Assembly (NCBI GenBank): GCA_902767045.1
Contig: CACXFT010000038.1
Coordinates: forward strand, 1 to 37,439
Length of the DNA stretch: 37,439 bases
Direction of reading: 5' to 3'
Source of the DNA: an uncultured Prevotellaceae bacterium
GTDB lineage: Bacteria > Bacteroidota > Bacteroidia > Bacteroidales > Bacteroidaceae
The notes beneath the pieces were generated by a model. It was not told the DNA's origin and ran no database searches. It was given only the letters and a program-made list of their open reading frames with translations. The position numbers and the translations under genes were made by a program. Below are positions 23,449 to 31,522 of this stretch, piece after piece; position 1 is the first letter of the stretch; the number at the start of each line of letters is the position of its first letter.

Positions 23449-24579
23449 CTATAAATTTAGATAGGCTGTCAGCCTCTCAGCAGCCTTGGCATCCTGAAAG
23501 TCATTGAGGATAAGAGGAGATGGCTTATATACTGGGTTGTATAAAAAAGCCTTAAGCTGCTCATAGTCTGAAATTATAGCACCAGGAAGTTTATCAAGTA
23601 TGTTGTCAAAGATGAAGCCACGTGAATCTTCATAACTTGCATAGTCATCAATAACAAAGCCCATTGGTTTCTTGCATAAATCGAAATCTATACATACCGA
23701 AGAGAAGTCCGTCAGAAGATAGTCACAACTCCCAAGCAATGGATACAACTGTGAGCTAAATTGCGATTGCTTTATAATTAGGATATTTGAATAAGAGCGA
23801 AATTCATAATCCTGCAAAACATCCATAGGATGAAGTTTAATTATCAACAAATGATTGAGACTCTGGAGCAGACCATCAAGATTCGACAACCCATCCTCGT
23901 CTAAGAAAGCAATCTTTCCTGGTGTATATTCACCGTCAGATCTAACATCACCAACAGTTGATTTACGATATGTTGGCAGCCACATGCCAACTTTATCGTA
24001 GCTGTTCCTATTTATTTCATTTTTCTCAAAGAAATCTGTTGACTCAAAAAGTAAATCACATCTCGGCTGCCCTATAGGAAGAATTATCTTTCTATCTATG
24101 CCAAAGCATTCTGCCAAAACACTCTGATAGAGGCTACCACTTGCCAACAGCAAGTTAGCATTATGCATATATCCCACACCCTTGTTGTCTAACAACCCTA
24201 TACGTTTCAAAGGCATTCCATGCCACATGTTTATCATTTTATTATCATGCTGAACTATCTTAAAAGACTCCAAAATCCCATGCGTGTAAAAACAATAGCG
24301 TGAACGGAGAAGATAGAAAAGGCCCATGAGAGACATTTTATAAACCACTTTACACTGAAATCCCTCTTCATCAATTTTTTCTTGCACCTCGCAGACTTTG
24401 GCCTTTTCATTGGTCAGCCAATACAACTTGTATTTCGTAGCGAATCCATTAATTACTAAATAGCGCAACATTGCATAAGCGTTATCCGTATAGTCTGGAA
24501 AGCTATTAAAGACTATGATATTGGTTGTTGGTATCAGACTTAACAGCCAAGATATTATTTGTTTAATGCATTCTGACAT
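23449..24579 (-). CDS. CDP-glycerol:glycerophosphotransferase-like (TagB/TagF family)
   Basis: 376 residues. Hallmarks of the Glyphos_transf family: INMWHGMPLKRIG with the catalytic-region histidine (about 117-129), ILPIGQPRCDLL, MWLPTYRKS, LLIIKLHPMD and LLTDFSSVCIDFDLCKKP...GFVIDDYASY near the C-terminus. These enzymes transfer glycerol phosphate (or ribitol phosphate) from CDP-polyol onto a lipid-linked glycan. The start overlaps the upstream GT2 gene by 17 bases. A second family member lies at 30343-31512, and a set of genes that could supply CDP-glycerol lies at 33192-35709, so addition of glycerol phosphate to the polysaccharide is a good inference. Confidence 0.88.
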   Translation of the reverse strand: MSECIKQIISWLLSLIPTTNIIVFNSFPDYTDNAYAMLRYLVINGFATKYKLYWLTNEKAKVCEVQEKIDEEGFQCKVVYKMSLMGLFYLLRSRYCFYTHGILESFKIVQHDNKMINMWHGMPLKRIGLLDNKGVGYMHNANLLLASGSLYQSVLAECFGIDRKIILPIGQPRCDLLFESTDFFEKNEINRNSYDKVGMWLPTYRKSTVGDVRSDGEYTPGKIAFLDEDGLSNLDGLLQSLNHLLIIKLHPMDVLQDYEFRSYSNILIIKQSQFSSQLYPLLGSCDYLLTDFSSVCIDFDLCKKPMGFVIDDYASYEDSRGFIFDNILDKLPGAIISDYEQLKAFLYNPVYKPSPLILNDFQDAKAAERLTAYLNL

Positions 24580-25312
24580 AATTTCTTATTTTACCCAACT
24601 TCATTCTCAATATGATTGATATATAATAAAAATAATTTTCTATAGGCGATAACACTTTGTTTCGCTTTCTTGACAGATACCCTTCCTTTAAAGCTTCCAT
24701 AGAATCACTGATGCCGCCCTCGCTCATATTCACCAAAAATTCGTCAATAAACGCAGCCTTCGTATGAGGTCCGAGACGCTGTAGGAAATCTGAGTCTGCA
24801 CATATACGATAACGCGTATCAAACAGACCAACTCTTTCAAAACACTTTTTATTATGCAACATGCCAGGATGAGCAAGGCTCATCTTTCGGTGAATAAATT
24901 TGTTCCAATTCCAGGGTTCCCCTACATCTCTAATAACCGACCCATCTTGTTTACAGAAATGAAGTTTTCCTGAGATAATATCCCTGTCAGGATATTTTTT
25001 AATAGCTTCACGATAAAGATTAAGTGTATTTGGTAGCATCTCGTCATCAGAACCGATAAAAGTAATCCATTCCCCTTGTGCTTTCTCTATCCCTTTGTTC
25101 CACGCATCGTAAACACCTCTGTCTGGTTCGGAAACACAATAGGCAATCTTCGACCCATAAGACTCCACAATATTAATTGTATTATCAACAGAACCTCCAT
25201 CTATTACTAGAATCTCGCCGTCGTTTCCAAGTTGAGTAACAATACTATCTAAACAAGATTTAAGCGTTTTACCTGAATTATATGTTGCGATTATTATTGA
25301 TAATTCTACCAT
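24563..25312 (-). CDS. Family 2 glycosyltransferase (WcaA-like)
   Basis: 249 residues, single GT-A domain: LSIIIATYNSGKTLKSCLDS at 4-23, EILVIDGGSVDNT at 33-45, EPDRGVYDAWNKGIEKAQGE at 62-81 and FIGSDDEML with D89/D90 in the D-x-D position at 85-93. The block V-S-E-P-D-x-G-x-Y-D-A-x-N-K-G is typical of GT2 enzymes of O-antigen and colanic-acid loci. The C-terminus is basic and hydrophobic (NYFYYISIILRMKLGKIRNY), probably membrane-associated. It is 3 bp from the polymerase gene and overlaps the following CDP-glycerol transferase gene. Sugar unknown. Confidence 0.9.
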   Translation of the reverse strand: MVELSIIIATYNSGKTLKSCLDSIVTQLGNDGEILVIDGGSVDNTINIVESYGSKIAYCVSEPDRGVYDAWNKGIEKAQGEWITFIGSDDEMLPNTLNLYREAIKKYPDRDIISGKLHFCKQDGSVIRDVGEPWNWNKFIHRKMSLAHPGMLHNKKCFERVGLFDTRYRICADSDFLQRLGPHTKAAFIDEFLVNMSEGGISDSMEALKEGYLSRKRNKVLSPIENYFYYISIILRMKLGKIRNYVRMH

Positions 25313-25315
25313 GTA

Positions 25316-26533
25316 TTATTTATTGTTGATATTATATGAACTCATTCTAAATTGTTTCAACACATACATTAACATTAAGAAAAGCCATATTAAGTGATGA
25401 TTAATTGTAACACTATAAAAGAGACCTACATAGATAAACATTTCATACGAAACCCATTTTTGAGAAATAATACTTTTTACGAATTGAATCCAAATTATCC
25501 CTGCGACTAAACCATAATCATAAAACAAAGAAAATATATTCATTGCTCCTATATCCACCTCTTCACGATCAGTAATCATAAATGTGCATATGTCTTTTGA
25601 AGCATCTATCCCATGTCCCAACCATGTAGAGAAATCAAAAATACTAAAAGAATTAAAGAATAGCCATGTAGGTACAATTCTACAAGCAGCACTGGGATCT
25701 TCGTCAATTACAATTTTTATGTCACCTGTAGATAAAGCAGAAAACAGTTCTATAATTCTATCCATGCGAATTATGTCATATTCTCCCAAAAAAGGCACAA
25801 ATAGAATAAATAGAATAAAGAATAATACAATACTAAACAAATTAGTATTTCTAAAATTCAAAAATCTTATAAAAAAAAAAGGAAATGCTATAAAGGCTGT
25901 CATGCTACCGCATGTAAAACCTGTATAAATTGCTAAGAGCCAGACGTTTCTATCATGAAAGATTTCTTTCTTAATAACATATTTGTGATTCAATTCTATC
26001 TCTCGTAAAGTAATATAAGTATATAGAAGAAGAGGCACCATTAATGCCAATTTTGAAGATTCTTTTGCAAGTGAATTTAGTTTAAATTTAGAACTACCAT
26101 CCGATACCAAGTTAAAAACCTCTATTCCAATAACTGTCTGAACTTGCTGTATGAACAGGACGAGTGCAAGCACGATAATCATCCATTTAATAAAGCCTCT
26201 AAACTGAGCAACTTTTATTGTTTCATATTTAAACAATCTTGAAAAAAACAAGAAAGAACTCCCCAAAAGCATCGTATATAACACTGTAGAGATTCTAAAA
26301 GATTGATGATGGAAAATATATTGAGATAGCATTAATAAAATGAGTAAGAAAAAAAGTATTTCATAACGCCTTATTTTTCTAATTACAAAAGGTAGTGATA
26401 CCAAACTTAAAGTTTCAACAATGAGTTGTGGATAATATATAGCTTTGTTTGACGGACTGTGTAAATCTCTCAAAATAAATGCAAAGACAGTCAATATAAC
26501 AAACAACACCCAAGACCTAACATTCATGTTCAT
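25316..26533 (-). CDS. O-antigen/capsule polymerase, Wzy-like
   Basis: 405 residues, about 10-11 predicted membrane helices and no soluble catalytic domain; long periplasmic loop at about 225-300 (MDRIIELFSALSTGDIKIVI... to ...FSTWLGHGIDASKD). The sequence FSTWLGHGID is reminiscent of the W-x-G-x-G motif of Wzy/Wzx ligase-like proteins. Wzy proteins are poorly conserved, so the assignment rests on topology, length and position among glycosyltransferases plus a flippase gene. It overlaps the acetyltransferase gene by 17 bases. It is strikingly AT-rich. Confidence 0.75.
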   Translation of the reverse strand: MNMNVRSWVLFVILTVFAFILRDLHSPSNKAIYYPQLIVETLSLVSLPFVIRKIRRYEILFFLLILLMLSQYIFHHQSFRISTVLYTMLLGSSFLFFSRLFKYETIKVAQFRGFIKWMIIVLALVLFIQQVQTVIGIEVFNLVSDGSSKFKLNSLAKESSKLALMVPLLLYTYITLREIELNHKYVIKKEIFHDRNVWLLAIYTGFTCGSMTAFIAFPFFFIRFLNFRNTNLFSIVLFFILFILFVPFLGEYDIIRMDRIIELFSALSTGDIKIVIDEDPSAACRIVPTWLFFNSFSIFDFSTWLGHGIDASKDICTFMITDREEVDIGAMNIFSLFYDYGLVAGIIWIQFVKSIISQKWVSYEMFIYVGLFYSVTINHHLIWLFLMLMYVLKQFRMSSYNINNK

Positions 26534-27149
26534 ACGAAATCGACTTTATAATTTTTCCAGGATTTCCTCCTGCAATGCTGCCAGCAGGGACACTTTTTAC
26601 GATAACGCTGCCAGCAGCAATAATACTACGTGCTCCAATTGTAACCCCTTTCATAATAGTGCAATTTGCACCGATAAACACATCCTGTTCGATAATGACA
26701 GGGGCTGTCTTACCTTTGTCGGTAATAGCACAGCGTCTCTCCATATAATCAAGAGAATGATGATTTGAGTCAGATATCCGTGTTCCACCACCAATTTTTA
26801 CATTATCATGAATTTCGACACGATCAGATGCGTAAATCATCACGCCATTCATACCAACATTATCGCCAATAATTAGTGTTGCTTCTTCCCGCACCCACAA
26901 TGAGCATTTACAATACCAGCTATGGTCACCGTAACTATTGAAAACTGTTCCATTGCCAATTAACACCCGTCTTGCTCTCCTGCTGATAATAAGTGAAGGA
27001 ATGCTCTTTACGGCTCTAATACCATTTCCGGCTTCCACACAATTCAGCCAAAGCAGAAATCTGAACAATTGCGTAGAATAAATATTGCTGATTAGAACCA
27101 ATGAATATTGTATACTCTTGACTAAAAATCTCAAAAGGGACCTTATCAT
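26517..27149 (-). CDS. Hexapeptide (LbH) O-acetyltransferase
   Basis: 210 residues. The C-terminal half has left-handed beta-helix repeats (VLIGNGTVFNSYGDH, LIIGDNVGMNGVMIYASDRV, VIIEQDVFIGANCTIMKGVTIGARSIIAAGSVIVKS) and ends AGGNPGKIIKSI. ISDSNHHSLDY carries the active-site histidine of the maltose/galactoside acetyltransferase branch. Acetyl-CoA-dependent O-acetylation of a sugar is expected. It is coupled to both neighbours by overlaps (4 bases upstream, 17 downstream). The N-terminus (about 1-40) is hydrophobic and not part of the helix. Confidence 0.9.
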   Translation of the reverse strand: MIRSLLRFLVKSIQYSLVLISNIYSTQLFRFLLWLNCVEAGNGIRAVKSIPSLIISRRARRVLIGNGTVFNSYGDHSWYCKCSLWVREEATLIIGDNVGMNGVMIYASDRVEIHDNVKIGGGTRISDSNHHSLDYMERRCAITDKGKTAPVIIEQDVFIGANCTIMKGVTIGARSIIAAGSVIVKSVPAGSIAGGNPGKIIKSISYEHEC

Positions 27150-28450
27150 CTTATATTGCTCTCAAATACACCATCGCGTATGTCTATTCTATGCACATAT
27201 TGTACAGAATATGTTACACCATATCGCCCCGAAAGTTCTTCCTCAATCGTAGTCTTATTCCATTCGTCATCATCTAAGAGAAAACCTTTGTCATGACTTT
27301 GTCTTTTTCTTAATGCACCTTGCAGTTTTTCAAAGCGCTTACGCAATGCCCACAACTGCAATTGGTTCAGATACTTACTCATAGTAGAATAAAGCAGGTG
27401 ATAATCTATACCCATTAAGGTTTTTGCAACATTCTTATCCAAATAGGGATAGGCATATTCTCCCGCCTTACTTATCAACTCACTACAGTTGTGGTTTGCT
27501 TTAAACCTTACAGAAGGCGATATCCAAAAAGTTCTGTTAGCATCATTGTCAAATGCACAAACTGATATTGGTTTGTTTCTTTCATCATAGATTACGTTAT
27601 AATTGTTTGCGAAATGGTCTATTTGGTAACTTAACGTGTCAATAACCTTGAGATTGGTCAATTCGCGTTGCATCTGAGGGGTCAGATACTCTTTACAATC
27701 CAAGCCTCTTTTACCTGGTGCTCTATTACTTAAAACACCAAAGTGTTTTTCTCCTTCTATATCCAAACACACAAGTTCAGAACTTGTAATAAGCCTTTGC
27801 ATCCCAAGCAATTTTGCAAGTTCGTATGAGGCTAATTGGCGTGAGGCAAAATAAGTTTCAAATCCACCACCACTCACAAAATCGTGAAATTGATAGTTAG
27901 TAATGCTGCTCTTTATGAATGAGTAAAAATATGACATCAACTCTATGTTTTTTTCTTTCCATGGAAGAAATCCTATTTCCAAAGCCAACTTGTCCTCCAC
28001 CACTAATCTGCCTTTCCAAGGAGCAAAGTTTGCTTTTTTTAGAGCTACATTTCCCCCCCTCACTTGTTTATAGAATTCCTTTTGCGACACACATTTGGCA
28101 ATATAATCCCTAAAGGACAGTATTTCGCTTGCCTCATACTTTGTTCGAAAAGGAGGAGTCTGTTCGAAGTTTTCAAGCCGCATCCCCTGTTTCGCTATTA
28201 CACAGAATTCATCCAGAAGTTTTTGAAAAAACACAGGAAAAGGATCATGCTTCATACACTCACGAAAGAACATGAGTTTACCATCAACATTGATTATTTT
28301 GATATTATTAAATGACAACGTAAAATATGAAACCGATGCTTTAGAAATACGAATTGTATTAGCTTCTTCAATATTCAATGGTTTGTAACCTAACAGAAGA
28401 ATTTTTCTTGGCAAAGCCTCTTTCAGAAAGCAGAATTTATTGTTAATCAT
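27146..28450 (-). CDS. Putative Fam20/PI-kinase-like kinase in the capsule operon
   Basis: 434 residues, not a known glycosyltransferase. Residues about 190-305 look like the kinase core of the HipA/PI3-4K/Fam20 type: SGGGFETYFASRQLASYELA then KLLGM (194-217) resembles the E-V/L-A-x-Y-x-L-x-x-L-L-G block, followed by LVCLDIEGEKHFGVLSNRAPG (226-246), then QIDHFANNYNVIYDERNKP (276-294), which fits a D-x-x-x-x-N catalytic loop (D278, N283), and VCAFDND (297-303), an A-x-D-N/D metal-binding motif. The N-terminal 190 and C-terminal 100 residues are unknown. No signal peptide or TM helix is seen. It overlaps the acetyltransferase gene by 4 bases. A sugar or lipid-linked glycan kinase is plausible; a nonkinase role is possible. 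Confidence 0.5.
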   Translation of the reverse strand: MINNKFCFLKEALPRKILLLGYKPLNIEEANTIRISKASVSYFTLSFNNIKIINVDGKLMFFRECMKHDPFPVFFQKLLDEFCVIAKQGMRLENFEQTPPFRTKYEASEILSFRDYIAKCVSQKEFYKQVRGGNVALKKANFAPWKGRLVVEDKLALEIGFLPWKEKNIELMSYFYSFIKSSITNYQFHDFVSGGGFETYFASRQLASYELAKLLGMQRLITSSELVCLDIEGEKHFGVLSNRAPGKRGLDCKEYLTPQMQRELTNLKVIDTLSYQIDHFANNYNVIYDERNKPISVCAFDNDANRTFWISPSVRFKANHNCSELISKAGEYAYPYLDKNVAKTLMGIDYHLLYSTMSKYLNQLQLWALRKRFEKLQGALRKRQSHDKGFLLDDDEWNKTTIEEELSGRYGVTYSVQYVHRIDIRDGVFESNIR

Positions 28451-28472
28451 AGCACATTAACAAATTTGTTGA

Positions 28473-29426
28473 CTATCTTTTATTCAAAAGATATTTAGGA
28501 GCAATGAGAACAGGTATAGCCCATAGCAAGCCTTTCAGACTACTACAGATATAAAGAGCCTCCTTACGAATATACCAGATGTTGTTTTGTCTGAACTTCT
28601 TGTATTCTGATGTTTCATGCATTTTAGTAGAAAACCTAAATACACTTACAATTACTTTAAATATCCTGTACCTAAACCACCGCCTATCCGATTTGGCAAC
28701 ATCATTTTCACAGAAGTTCACTAACTGTTTATGTATAGATATCAAATCTTCGAGATTCTTCACTTTCACATTAGACATAATTGATGATTCTTGTCTGATT
28801 CGATAGGCATAAAGAGATTCTTCTAACGTAAGTACCTTCTTAGCCTTATATAGCATTATATACCCAAACAAAGCATCTTCGTGTAATATTCCTGGGCAGA
28901 AAGAAAGGTTGTTTATCTGTAGAAACTCTCGTTTTAATATGAATCGCTGTGATGCTCCCTGCGGGAGGCCTTCTTTTAGATAGGCTCTTCCATTTATGAC
29001 ATCATTATATCGCTTAAATCTGCTCACTTTATATGTTTCAGATTCAGGCCAATAATGAGTTAGCATGGTAGAGAATACATCAACGTCAGGATATTTTAAA
29101 ATAAGAGCTAAAACTTCATCAATAGCACCGTGCAGTAAGAAATCATCACTGTCAACAAACCACACATATTGTCCTGAGGCCATGCCTAAACCAGTGTTTC
29201 TTGCTATTGACAGTCCTTCATTTTGTTTATGAATTACTTGAATGTTATCATATCTTCCCGCATACTCATCACAAATAGACGGGCTATTATCTGTAGATCC
29301 ATCATCAACTATAATTACTTCAATACCCTTATCACATCCAGAAATAATACTATCAAGACATTGGTGTAAATAATTCTCGACCTGATATACGGGAATTATG
29401 ATTGAAAGAAGTGTATTAGCAGCCAT
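28473..29426 (-). CDS. Family 2 glycosyltransferase
   Basis: 317 residues. GT-A domain in the first 220: LLSIIIPVYQVENYLHQCLD (6-25), VIIVDDGSTDNS (37-48), NEGLSIARNTGLGMASGQY (69-87) and FVDSDDF with D92/D94/D95 as the metal motif. The remaining 100 residues are amphipathic and end with a hydrophobic, basic tail (KGLLWAIPVLIAPKYLLNKR), suggesting membrane attachment. It starts directly at the base after the GT32 stop and is followed by a 22-bp gap. Typical of enzymes that add Gal, GalNAc or Glc to lipid-linked oligosaccharides; the sugar cannot be assigned. Confidence 0.9.
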   Translation of the reverse strand: MAANTLLSIIIPVYQVENYLHQCLDSIISGCDKGIEVIIVDDGSTDNSPSICDEYAGRYDNIQVIHKQNEGLSIARNTGLGMASGQYVWFVDSDDFLLHGAIDEVLALILKYPDVDVFSTMLTHYWPESETYKVSRFKRYNDVINGRAYLKEGLPQGASQRFILKREFLQINNLSFCPGILHEDALFGYIMLYKAKKVLTLEESLYAYRIRQESSIMSNVKVKNLEDLISIHKQLVNFCENDVAKSDRRWFRYRIFKVIVSVFRFSTKMHETSEYKKFRQNNIWYIRKEALYICSSLKGLLWAIPVLIAPKYLLNKR

Positions 29427-30191
29427 TTATCTAATTATGTTTAAATACTTTCTCAACCAGTAATCAATATGCCATGAAATTCTATGAGGCTTAACACCAA
29501 GCTTTTTCCAAAATCTCATTTCTACTTTTTGCTCCCAAGGTATCCATGAAGCATCATAATGATGAATTGAAACTGTCCTTTTGGTAATATGTAATTTTCC
29601 TGTATTGTAATCTTTGGGACAAAAATACTCTTTAGGGTATATTAACACCCCTGCTACTTGCTGTATTTCATAAATGTCTTTTAGACCGCTCTTCACAAGG
29701 GAATTGGTAGTATGAGTAACAATAGTATCGTTTTCTATTATATGCCCATTTTCGTCAAGAAAGTGCATTGTACCATATTCATCCAGCAGTTCTTTTATCA
29801 GGCCGAGGCCGGGGTTTACCCCGAGGCCGAGGCCGGGGGCGACTCCTAATGTCGTCGCCCCTTTTCCTGCCTCATTCTCGCATCCCATAAACGGGCCACG
29901 TGCAATAATATCGTTCATTGGCTTGATAATTTCCACATCAGTATCGAAGTACAAGCCACCATAATTGTATAGAATCCAAAAACGGGCATAGTCACTCACG
30001 AAAGCATACTTCTTTGCTTTATAAGCCTCTGCTGTATAAGGAATGATGTTCACGTCAAAGTTATCTTCATTCCATTCTTTGATTTCGTAGTCGGGTAGAT
30101 ACTTACGCCACGATGCAATGCATTTCTGAGCTAATTCTGGAAGAGGATTTCTTCCAAACCAGCAATAATGTATAAATTTGGGTATCTCCAT
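29427..30191 (-). CDS. GT32 family glycosyltransferase
   Basis: 254 residues. MEIPKFIHYCWFGRNPLPEL and YLPDYEIKEWNEDNFDV start the typical capsular GT32 sequence, and YGGLYFDTDVEIIKP holds the D-x-D motif (D83-D85). The segment around 112-132 (LGVAPGLGLGVNPGLGLI) is coded by unusually GC-rich repeated DNA. The family uses alpha-linked Man, Gal or related donors. A 151-bp gap precedes the gene on the upstream side (30192-30342), where I see no clear -7 box, only an imperfect AT-rich inverted repeat. Confidence 0.9.
   Translation of the reverse strand: MEIPKFIHYCWFGRNPLPELAQKCIASWRKYLPDYEIKEWNEDNFDVNIIPYTAEAYKAKKYAFVSDYARFWILYNYGGLYFDTDVEIIKPMNDIIARGPFMGCENEAGKGATTLGVAPGLGLGVNPGLGLIKELLDEYGTMHFLDENGHIIENDTIVTHTTNSLVKSGLKDIYEIQQVAGVLIYPKEYFCPKDYNTGKLHITKRTVSIHHYDASWIPWEQKVEMRFWKKLGVKPHRISWHIDYWLRKYLNIIR
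29800..29838 (-). repeat. GC-rich 24-bp repeat unit inside the GT32 gene
   Basis: AGGCCGAGGCCGGGG occurs exactly twice (29800-29814 and 29824-29838), 24 bases or 8 codons apart, and codes for two PGLGL motifs. GC content is far above the surrounding gene. Confidence 0.7.
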
Positions 30192-30342
30192 AATTTTCGT
30201 TCATTACACGTTACTTACCATCTTTCAAATAATTACTCTCTCACCGTCTTAATTTTGGGTTGGATATCATTTGATTGCTGAATATAATCGCAGCATTAGT
30301 AGCTGCTGGTGATACGAAATTTTTTAATTCGTGTGATAATTT

Positions 30343-31512
30343 CTAAAGCTCAAGAAAGTCAACAATTCGCTTACAACTATCAGCATCACGATATTTAATC
30401 ATCTTATCAGCAATCCTTCTGCGTACCTCACAAGTGCTATCTATCTCATTATACACCTCACTACAGAAATCGGATAATTGTTGAAGATTGAAGATATGCT
30501 TTCCAGCCAACAAGTCTGTTACCGGATTGTATAGAAACTCTCCACGACTCTTCTGATATTTCTCCATATCATCTAATATAAAACCGATAGGTCGATCTAA
30601 CAATAGATAATCGAAGAAAACCGAAGAATAATCAGTGATAAGAGCATCTGTTTTTGCCAGTATCTGATATAATTGAAGCCCCTTCTCTTTAATGTCCGCA
30701 TTAGTTACAAATACGATATTAGACAAATCATGTTTGAATGTTTCCTTATATGCCTGCAGATGATGAATTTTTACAAGTACACAAACGTTAATTGTACTCA
30801 AAAACTGATTGAATTTTTTGATGAGCGAACTATTCTCCAGAAGTGGCAGTCCTGTTTCGTTGTCGCAGGATTCTTCAGAAAGACGTTTATCAGTAGATTT
30901 TCTGAAAGTAGGCATCCAAATAATTACCTTCCCCTTGAAATTCTCTGGCGCAAACGGGTTACAGATTCCTTTATCCATATTCCTCACTAGCAAATCATTT
31001 CGTGGATATCCTAAGGGAATTGTATATTTGACATCACAACTTAACATTTTGGCTATTAAAGGAGCATTTGGCTCACCTAAACAGAGCAAATAGTTAAAAA
31101 CAGGCTTAGAATTAGGTTTGCCGCTACCTCCCTTCAAAGCTTTAACCGGTATTCCATGCCACAGATTCATCACCATCTGATTGTCTCTTGGTTTGAAGCA
31201 TTGACCAAATCCATGCGTGTAAAAGAAGTATTTCGCTCTTGACAACACCAATATGTCTTTCAGAGAGTGCAATACATAATGATGATAAACAGACTTTGTG
31301 TTCAAGGAAAGGATCTGCACATTTTGTGTTTTATGTACTAACCATATATATTGATAGCCTGATGTATGATTCTGCATATAATCAAACAACACCCAGCTGT
31401 TATCACAAAAGTCCTCATCACTTTCAAAAACAACAAGTTTTTCTTTTATTGGCAGGATCAACCTACACAAAAAGTAACATATCTCAAAGAATAAATAACG
31501 CAATCTCCTCAT
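30343..31512 (-). CDS. CDP-glycerol:glycerophosphotransferase-like protein 2
   Basis: 389 residues from the ATG at 31512 (MRRLRYLFFEICYFLCRLILP), chosen because the alternative ATG at 31560 lies inside the flippase gene; with that start the protein gains 16 residues. Motifs: NLWHGIPVKALKG (glycerophosphotransferase H-G), IPLGYPRNDLLV, IIWMPTFRKSTD, VLVKIHHLQ and ALITDYSSVFFDYLLLDRPIGFILDD. It is the same family as the gene at 23449-24579 but clearly divergent in sequence, so the two probably act at different steps, for instance primer and polymer addition, or on different acceptors. The N-terminus is amphipathic and may lie on the inner membrane. Confidence 0.87.
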   Translation of the reverse strand: MRRLRYLFFEICYFLCRLILPIKEKLVVFESDEDFCDNSWVLFDYMQNHTSGYQYIWLVHKTQNVQILSLNTKSVYHHYVLHSLKDILVLSRAKYFFYTHGFGQCFKPRDNQMVMNLWHGIPVKALKGGSGKPNSKPVFNYLLCLGEPNAPLIAKMLSCDVKYTIPLGYPRNDLLVRNMDKGICNPFAPENFKGKVIIWMPTFRKSTDKRLSEESCDNETGLPLLENSSLIKKFNQFLSTINVCVLVKIHHLQAYKETFKHDLSNIVFVTNADIKEKGLQLYQILAKTDALITDYSSVFFDYLLLDRPIGFILDDMEKYQKSRGEFLYNPVTDLLAGKHIFNLQQLSDFCSEVYNEIDSTCEVRRRIADKMIKYRDADSCKRIVDFLEL

Positions 31513-31522
31513 ACAACATTTA

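Noticed and set aside
30300-30342. AT-rich inverted repeat (ACGAA...TTCGT) after the second glycerophosphotransferase gene as a terminator
   Set aside because: Only about 5 bp of stem and poor pairing in the middle, no clear T-run on the - strand; not strong enough to call.
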